A stretch of DNA of 64,000 nt from Flaccisagitta enflata (taxonomy: Eukaryota > Chaetognatha > Sagittoidea > Aphragmophora): assembly GCA_965153355.1 (NCBI GenBank), contig OZ231127.1, forward strand, positions 83,638,001 through 83,702,000, in the 5' to 3' direction. Numbering within the stretch: position 1 is the first letter of the stretch; each line of letters opens with the position of its first letter. The notes under the pieces were generated by a model. That model saw nothing but the letters and a program-made list of their open reading frames with translations, was not told where the DNA came from and did not search any database. Shown one piece after another: positions 57,375 to 64,000 of the stretch. A program made the position numbers and the translations under genes.

Positions 57375-57950
57375 CATCGCATTGCATCGTTTTATTGACA
57401 GTGAGTTGCATTTCAACTGCAATGGCATTGCATTGTTTCGGTGGCAGTGAGTTGCATTTCAATTGCCATGTCTTTGTACCGTTTTAGTGGCAGTGAGTTG
57501 CATTGTAAATTTTTGAATTGCAAAGCCATTGCATTGTTCTAGTTGCTGTGAGTTGCATTTTGATTACAATATCATTGCATCATTTTAGTTGTTGTGAGTT
57601 GTTATTCAATCGCAATGCCGTTGTATTGTTAGTGGCAGTGAGTTGCATTTGAGTTACAAAGCTATCACATTGTTCTGCGAGATGCATTTCAATTGCAGTG
57701 AATTGTTTTAGTGGCTGTGAGTTGCATTTCAATTGCAGTGCCATTGCAAAGTTTCCTTGGGTGTGAGTTGCATCTCAATTGCGGTGCCATGGCATCGTTT
57801 TGGTTGCTATGAGTTGCATTTCAATTCCAGTGCCATGGCATCGTTTTAGTTTTTGTGAGTTTCAAACCCATTTCAATTACAAACCCATTGCATTGTTTTT
57901 GTGGTTGTTAGTTGCAAATCAACTGCAATGCCATTGCATTTTGTTCTTTT
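57375..57950. repeat. 46-58 bp minisatellite
   Basis: About 12 copies of a unit containing gtgagttgcatttcaattgc and atgccattgcattgttttag, with indels between copies. Confidence 0.88.
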
Positions 57951-57955
57951 GGTTT

Positions 57956-58187
57956 TTAGTTGCGGACACGCAACTCTATAAGATGCTTTTTCCGTCCGTC
58001 CGTCCGTCCGTTGGTCCATCGGTCCGTTGGTGAGCACGAGTCGAAAAATGGGAAAACTAGCATTTTAGAAGCTATTTGCGTATGTGTCTGAGTTGGAAGG
58101 GGGGTTGGGTGGGGCATTGGGTGTGGATGGGGGTCGGCTGACCCTGCGCACCCGTCCGCAACGATACTGTGACCCCGCGTCACTTGT
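57956..58187. repeat. family B element, complete-looking
   Basis: Starts ttagttgcggacacgcaact and ctataagatgctttttccgt, with GTCCGTCC repeats and gagtcgaaaaatgggaaaac. Ends acccgtccgcaacgatactg and gtgaccccgcgtcacttg. The first and last parts share an inverted tgcggac/gtccgca. Confidence 0.75.
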
Positions 58188-58319
58188 TTTTTTTTTGTTT
58201 TGTTTTTTTTTGTTTGTTAATTGCCATCTATTCTTTTTTTTGGTTTTATACTGATTGGTCTAATTTGTGAATTGAAGAATCGGTCAATGGCCAATCGTTC
58301 CAATCCGTATCAAAATCAA

Positions 58320-58440
58320 TGAATGATGAATGAATGAATGAATGAATGATTGAATGAATGAATTTATGAATGAATGAATGGATGAATGAATGAATGAATG
58401 AATGAATGAATGAATGAATGAATGAATGAATGAATGAATG
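58320..58440. repeat. (GAAT)n microsatellite
   Basis: gaatgaatgaat with a few substitutions. Confidence 0.95.
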
Positions 58441-58542
58441 AAGGCATCATGCAATTTCAAAGCGTTTATGGATGAGAACTCATTTGTCGGCGGCTGATAG
58501 ATGATTGTGCCTCAGCTGAGGGTTCCATGCAACGAGTGGCCG

Positions 58543-58543
<1 letters not shown>

Positions 58544-58633
<90 letters not shown>
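58544..58633. repeat. (GA)n microsatellite
   Basis: About 44 GA units. Confidence 0.95.
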
Positions 58634-58634
<1 letters not shown>

Positions 58635-58639
58635 AAGTT

Positions 58640-59290
58640 AAGATGGAAAGTGAAAGATGTAGTGAAAATCAAAAAGAAAGATACGAGAAGAAGGTCAAGA
58701 GAAGAAAGAGAAAAGAAAGAGAGAGAGAGAGAAAAAAAGAAATGATGAGAATTAAGAAAAAAGAAAGGAAGAGAGCAAGATAGAAAGAGAAAAAAAGAGA
58801 GAGAAAAATAAAAAGAAGTTGAAAGAAATTAAAAACAGAGAGAGACTTAGAAATTGAAATGGGAATTGAAAGAGAAAGAGAAAGAGAAAGAGAAAGAGGA
58901 ACGGAAAGAGAAGGAGAAAGGAAAAGAAAAATGGAAAGATAAAAAAGAAGAGTAAGAGAAAGGGAAATGGAAAGAAAAAGAGAAAGAGAAAGAGAAATAG
59001 AAAGAGAAACAGAAAGAGAAAGAGAAAGAGAGAGAGAAAGAAAAATGGAACGAGAAAGTGAAAGAGAATAAGAGTTGGTGAGTTGGTCAGAAAGAGAAAG
59101 AGAAATGGAAAATGAAAGAAAAAGAGAAAGAGAAAGAGAAAGAGAAAATGAAAGAGAAAGAGAAAGAGAAAGAGAAAGAGAAAGAGAAAATAAAAGAGTA
59201 AGAGAAAGAGAAAGAGAAAGAGAAAATGAAAGAGAAAGAGAAAGAGAAAGAGAAAATGAAAGAGAAAGAGACAGTGAGAGAGTTGGTGAG
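58640..59290. repeat. purine-rich (GAAAGA)n array
   Basis: A long run of gagaaagagaaagagaaaga with GAAATGGAAA variants. The 184-residue minus-strand ORF is an artefact. Confidence 0.9.
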
Positions 59291-59439
59291 TTGGTGAGAC
59301 GGACAAAAGTCTTTTGTCTCGCTTAACTTATTTTTCTCGGTCTTTCAACGTCGTTCTTCATTCTTGAAAATCCATTAAGCGATCTTTCCAGATGATAGCA
59401 AGAAGCACTTTGAGATTCATTCACCAAAATATGATTCAT

Positions 59440-59535
59440 TTATTCGTTCATTTATACATTTTTTCATTCATTCATTCATTCATTCATTCATTCATTCATT
59501 AATTCATTCATTCATTCATTCATTCATTCATATTT
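59440..59535. repeat. (ATTC)n microsatellite
   Basis: cattcattcattcattcatt with one aatt interruption; complementary in sequence to the GAAT run at 58.3 kb. Confidence 0.95.
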
Positions 59536-60010
59536 CTATTCAAGACAAAACCAAAACCAAAACCAACATTGCACCAACTTCCTACCAAGAAAAGATATTC
59601 TTCCATATCATTTTACAAAACGAGTTTATTTGTAGTTTAATACCGTGCCATAGAAATTTCATGGTTAAAAGCGAAATTCCTATCGAGGCATTTCCAATGG
59701 TACCCGTTTTATCAATTCGATGCAATGAAATGAAATAAAGGACATTTATTTTGAATGAAAGAGTGCTAACAATATGATCATACAAGTTCAAAAGGGCGGT
59801 AAGGTTATGTTACATAGTAACGGAAACCCCCCTCCCCCCAAAACATAAGGTACTCGAGCGGTTCAGCATTATGAATGCTGGGCTTAGATGAATTGAAAGG
59901 ATACAATCTTTTTTTTTCATTTGCGCATGCATCGTTTTTATCAGAAAGAATCTTGAGTGGGATTTTGAGAGCTAATAGCAGAGTTGAAAAGTGAAAAGAA
60001 GGAGAAGATT
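59536..60010. other. unassigned DNA
   Basis: A 69-residue minus-strand ORF has no recognisable motif. No gene called. Confidence 0.4.
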
Positions 60011-60014
60011 TACG

Positions 60015-60620
60015 ACGATGACACGGTTTCAAGAAAGTGAGGAACGGGTGAAGGGAAGGGTAGATGACATGGCTCAATAAAGAAAAGTAGGGGATGTATG
60101 GATAGAGAAGGGTAGGATAAGGTGACAGTTTCAAGAAAGTGAGTAACGGGTGAGGGTAAGGGTAGATGACATGGCTCAATAAAGAAAGGTAGGGGAAGTA
60201 TGGATAGAGAAGGGGAGGATCAGGACATGGGTTCAAGAAAAAGAGGAATGGATGAAGGGAAGAGAGAGAGAGATTACTTTTGGTAAGCTGTTTGCTTTTG
60301 GGTTAGATTGAGAGAGTGTTTTTCAGATTCAGTTTCATGGAAAACTAGGAGTGGTGCGCGTATTAACTAGTCAGTGAGGGTTCACAAGGCCCTCTTCCAT
60401 TTGTTTCAGCTTGGGTATAGTGAGGGATATTGTTCCACATGTCATACAATAACTACATAAAAAACGTAGGGGAAGAACGATAGAGAAGAGAAGGATCAGG
60501 ACACGATTTCAAGAAAGTGAGGATCGCGTAAAGAGAAGAGAAGGAGATGACATCAATCAATCAATCAGTCAATCAATCAATCAATCAATCAATCAGAAGG
60601 AGATGACATAGCTCTTTGAT
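60015..60620. repeat. 104-bp minisatellite interrupted by a dispersed repeat
   Basis: Units with ggtttcaagaaagtgaggaa and ggctcaataaagaaaagtag lie at about 60020-60124, 60125-60228 and 60229-60270. They resume at about 60465-60545 after an insertion (60275-60460) that matches 44985-45145 in the opposite orientation. A TCAA run follows (60552-60594). Confidence 0.8.
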
Positions 60621-60629
60621 AAAAGTTTA

Positions 60630-60705
60630 AGTAGTGGAATCATGGAAAGCGGGGCAACGGGTATTGCTGACCACATATTGCCCTTAGGCGACGTGTTACC
60701 CATCA
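60630..60705. repeat. satellite-family core 1, isolated copy
   Basis: aagtagtggaatcatggaaa, cggggcaacgggtattgctg, accacatattgcccttaggc. Confidence 0.65.
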
Positions 60706-60842
60706 GGTTGGGATTTGATTGTGTAAGTTGTGTTAGTGGGGTAAGTGGGAAAAAGTGGCGTTGGGAGTTTTTCCCCCCATCGTGGTGGGATTCGATGGAT
60801 TGTGAAAGGGTGGAGGGAAAGAGAGAGAAAGGATAAGAAACG

Positions 60843-61080
<238 letters not shown>

Positions 61081-61365
61081 CAATAAACCTTAACAGCCAG
61101 TAAGAAAGAAAGATAGAAAGATAGAAAGATGGACAAGTAAAAGAGGCAGACATGCTCGTAGAAGGACCAGAAAAGCACATTAACTACCACTGAGCTACCA
61201 TCATTCCTTGTCATTCTGACAGCTGACTCTCTGAGGAATTGTTTCACTTTCGATTTCGATTTTCGATTCAAAAACTGTTTTTGAATCAGAGCGATGCATA
61301 TGCTGCCATATTGGCGTCTACAGTTGAGGATGGCAGGAAAGGGGAACATACAAAGCTCGTTAATG

Positions 61366-61440
61366 AAAGTTCAAGTAGTGGAATCATACAAAATAGGACA
61401 ACGGGTATTGCGGACCATTATTGCCCTTGGGCGAGGAATT
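61366..61440. repeat. satellite-family core 1, second isolated copy
   Basis: caagtagtggaatcatacaa, ggacaacgggtattgcggac, cattattgcccttgggcgag. It resembles 60630-60705 including the ggaatcat lead-in. Confidence 0.65.
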
Positions 61441-61489
61441 TTTATCTGCTATAGGCGGGTTTTTGTTATTGCCAACATGAAAGAAACAA

Positions 61490-61722
61490 AACAAGGCCAA
61501 CACTTTACAGTCGCGTGCGGTTGTTAAGACCATAAGACAAAAAGACCAAAAGACAAAGACGCTAAATGTAAATTGGCTTAAAATAACTTATGATAACTTA
61601 AAATGACTTAAAATTACTTAAAATGACTTAAAACGACAAAAGAGAGCCAAGGGTTACCAACCAACCGACCGACGGACAGATGGACAGAGCGGGTCATAGA
61701 GTCGCGTGCATGCGACTAAAAA
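61490..61722. mobile_element. family A element, complete, reverse orientation
   Basis: aaacaaggccaacactttac, agtcgcgtgcggttgttaag, about 9 gacttaaaat-type units, ACCAACCGACCG, cgggtcatagagtcgcgtgc, atgcgactaaaaa. It is the short counterpart of 51143-52848. Confidence 0.85.
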
Positions 61723-61812
61723 CTGATTTCGGCGAACAGCGTTGAATATATTAACGAAAATGGAATCCTTTCGATCAGACTCAAAACTCAGCTGACGGTC
61801 CGTCGAAGAGCC

Positions 61813-61814
61813 GG

Positions 61815-61906
<92 letters not shown>
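61813..61906. repeat. (GTT)n microsatellite
   Basis: About 31 GTT units. Confidence 0.95.
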
Positions 61907-62054
61907 GATAAATGATAATATTGTTGTTGGCCGTTTGTCTGTCCTCCTTCTGGGGACTACGTTCCCACTGCCTCTAACTGTCATAGGCAATATCATTATT
62001 ATCACCATACAGAATAAACACGCTACGAGAACCTCTTCCCATTTCTTCACCTCA

Positions 62055-62257
<203 letters not shown>

Positions 62258-62652
62258 TCTCTAGATTCTGGTTTCTTTCCTCGCTGCCTCCTCTTTTCGT
62301 CTCTTTCTCGTGTCTTCAAGTCCCTTATGGCTGTGGAGAGAGAGACTCAGGCAATTTTGCTACGGAGACAATATCGTCATTTTCTTCCAGACTTCAACAT
62401 CGTTTTCTTCTTTCATCCTTTTTTTCTTTTTCATGTTTTTCTTCTTTCTCATTTTCTTTCTGTTTCTTTCTTTCTCCCTTCCTTCCTTCCTTGCTTTTGA
62501 TTTGCTTGCATTTCTATATTCCTTTTCTTTTACGTTTCTTGTTCTTTTCATTTGTCACCACAGTCTTTCTTCTTTTTGTCAAATCCTTATCCCTAGTGTT
62601 TGTCTTTCAACATCTTCTTACTGCTGTTGTGGTCTCCTTTCTGGATTATGTT

Positions 62653-62749
62653 GTCATTCATGAACTTTTTTTTGTTTTGTTTTTGTTCCTTCCGTTTTTG
62701 TTCCCTTCTTTTGTTGTTATTGTATTTGTTGCTGTATTTGTTGTTGTAT

Positions 62750-62829
<80 letters not shown>

Positions 62830-62971
62830 GCTTTTGTTGTTGTTGTTGTTGTTGTTGTCATTGTTGTCATTGTTGTCATTCATGAACTTTTTTTTGTTTT
62901 GTTTTTGTTCCTTCCGTTTTTCTTCCCTTCTTTTGTTGTTATTGTATTTGTTGCTGTATTTGTTGTTATAT

Positions 62972-63051
<80 letters not shown>

Positions 63052-63092
63052 GCTGTTGTTGTTGTTGTTGTTGTTGACGTTGTTATACTCAT
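62653..63092. repeat. 222-bp tandem duplication ending in (GTT)n
   Basis: tgtcattcatgaactttttt and ttgttattgtatttgttgct occur at about 62653/62715 and 62874/62936, each followed by a GTT array (62750-62868, 62972-63077). Confidence 0.9.
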
Positions 63093-63104
63093 TCATTTTA
63101 CTTC

Positions 63105-63382
63105 TTTCTTCTTCTTAAACTTCTTCTTAATTTTCTCTTTTTGCCTTTTCTCTTTTTCTCTTTTTCTCTTTTCTTTTCTTTTATTTCTTTTTTCTTTTTT
63201 CTTTTTCTTTTTTTCTTTTCCTTTTATCTTTTCTTTTCTTTTTTCTTTTTTTTCTTTTCTTTTTCTTCTTTTCTTTTTTTCCTTTCCTCTGTCTAGTATT
63301 TGTTTATGATCCGTGTTTCTTTTTCTTTTTTTTTCTTTTTCTTTTTTTTCTTTTTCTTTTTTTCTTTTTTCTTTTCCTTTTA
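63105..63382. repeat. (TTTTC)n pyrimidine tract
   Basis: tttttctttt-type repeats. The Phe/Ser-rich ORF is an artefact. Confidence 0.9.
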
Positions 63383-64000
63383 GCAGCGCCCCGGAGGGGC
63401 CGGCGACCTATGTGATCACATAGGGCAATTTCTCCGTTGCCCGTCCGCCTGTCTGCCCTGGCCCGTCCGTCCGCCCATCCGTCCGTCCGTCCGTCCGTCC
63501 GTCTGTCTGTCCCCCTCCCCGAGCCTCAAAAAGAGCCTCAGACCCCAAATCAAGCCTTTTCGACTCCAAATCAGACCTTTCTGACCCCAAATCAGGCTTC
63601 TCAGACCTCAAATCAGGCCTCCCAGACCCCAAATCAGGCCTCTCAGACCTCAAATCAGGCCTCCCAAACCCCAGTTCAGGCTCCTCAGACCCCAAATTAG
63701 GCCTCTCAGATCCAAACTAGGCCTCAGGCCCCATGTCAGGCTTTTCAGACCCCAAATTAGACCCCTCAGACCCAAATAAGGCCTTTCAGACCCCAAATCA
63801 AGCCTCTCAGACCCCAAACGGCGCCTCTCACACCCCAAGTCAGACCTTTCAGAGCCAAAATCAGGCCTCTCAGCACTCCAAACCAGCTTCTCAAACCGGA
63901 GAAAATTGTCCTATGTGGAATCATAGGTCATTGGCCCCTCCGGGGCCGCTGCCCCTCTCATAATCTCATTCCCACATACACTAACTTCTCTTTTTCTCTT
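63383..64000. repeat. satellite-loaded element, runs off window end
   Basis: Left end cagcgccccggaggggccgg, gacctatgtgatcacatagg (a 20-bp stretch including the CCTATG/CATAGG hairpin), TCCGTCCG run, then about 15 units of ccccaaatcaggcctctcag, then tgtcctatgtggaatcatag and gtcattggcccctccggggc. Core 1 is only partly inside the window. Confidence 0.85.

Noticed and set aside
59848-59905. tRNA-like stretch with cgagcggttcagcattatg
   Set aside because: No acceptor or T-arm pairing could be drawn.
62491-63309. 272-residue Val/Phe-rich ORF
   Set aside because: Spans two GTT arrays and a TTTTC tract; hydrophobic only because of the repeat sequence.

Overview
The window looks like nuclear DNA from a metazoan, probably a marine invertebrate with a repeat-rich genome. 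I cannot name the phylum from sequence alone. The only protein family I recognise is the degenerin/epithelial sodium channel (DEG/ENaC, amiloride-sensitive channel) family, which is essentially animal-specific. There is no bacterial-style gene packing, operon or rRNA, and I found no convincing tRNA. Most open reading frames are stop-free passages through microsatellites or minisatellites.

Genes. Four related DEG/ENaC loci lie on the + strand within 20 kb. Two are long intronless-looking ORFs (about 10.14-11.50 kb and 16.97-18.34 kb). One is a nearly full-length copy with a 2-base deletion and an early C-terminal stop (28.08-29.48 kb). One is an internally deleted remnant (20.05-20.18 kb). The two intact copies and the frameshifted copy share an N-terminal HG motif, one membrane segment, a Cys-rich extracellular domain, and a second membrane segment with the G-A-S selectivity-filter motif. 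They would be subunits of trimeric plasma-membrane cation channels. The cluster looks like a local gene-family expansion, partly decayed.

Repeats. The rest is a mosaic of several non-autonomous element families. (1) Palindromic 'satellite-loaded' elements have ends with two conserved hairpins (a CGGCCCC-TTC-GGGGCCG stem, and CCTATG/CATAGG or CCTGT/ACAGG) around an array of about 20-bp repeats (15.5-16.9, 20.2-20.6, 22.7-26.0, 37.2-39.2, 40.1-40.4, 41.4-41.9, 49.4-49.9, 56.4, 63.4-64.0 kb). (2) 'Family A' elements have an end carrying the palindrome GTCGCGTGCACGCGAC and the other end AACAAGGCC, with interiors from about 100 bp to 1.7 kb. (3) 'Family B' elements carry CTCTATAAGAGGCT near one end. 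(4) Foldback or MITE-like elements occur at 1.5-2.1, 3.8-5.1, 11.8-12.4, 13.6-14.1, 15.0-15.5, 16.0-16.7, 46.3, 47.9, 50.4-51.0 and 52.8-53.2 kb. (5) A foldback of about 5.2 kb (22.06-27.31 kb) has one arm interrupted by a Tc1/mariner-type insertion, while the other arm keeps the empty TA site. (6) Microsatellites are very abundant: GA, GT, GTT, TTC, CTC, GAT, TA, GACA and GAAT.

Layout. 0-9.7 kb: repeats. 9.7-30 kb: channel cluster interleaved with foldback and satellite elements. 30-36 kb: mostly unassigned AT-rich DNA with family A pieces. 36-42 kb: satellite elements and GA tracts. 42-53.4 kb: family A, foldbacks and tandem repeats in a nested arrangement. 53.4-64 kb: minisatellites and microsatellites. 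The channel genes are the only plausible protein-coding part. Repeat-family assignments are by eye, and element boundaries are approximate unless a target-site duplication is stated.
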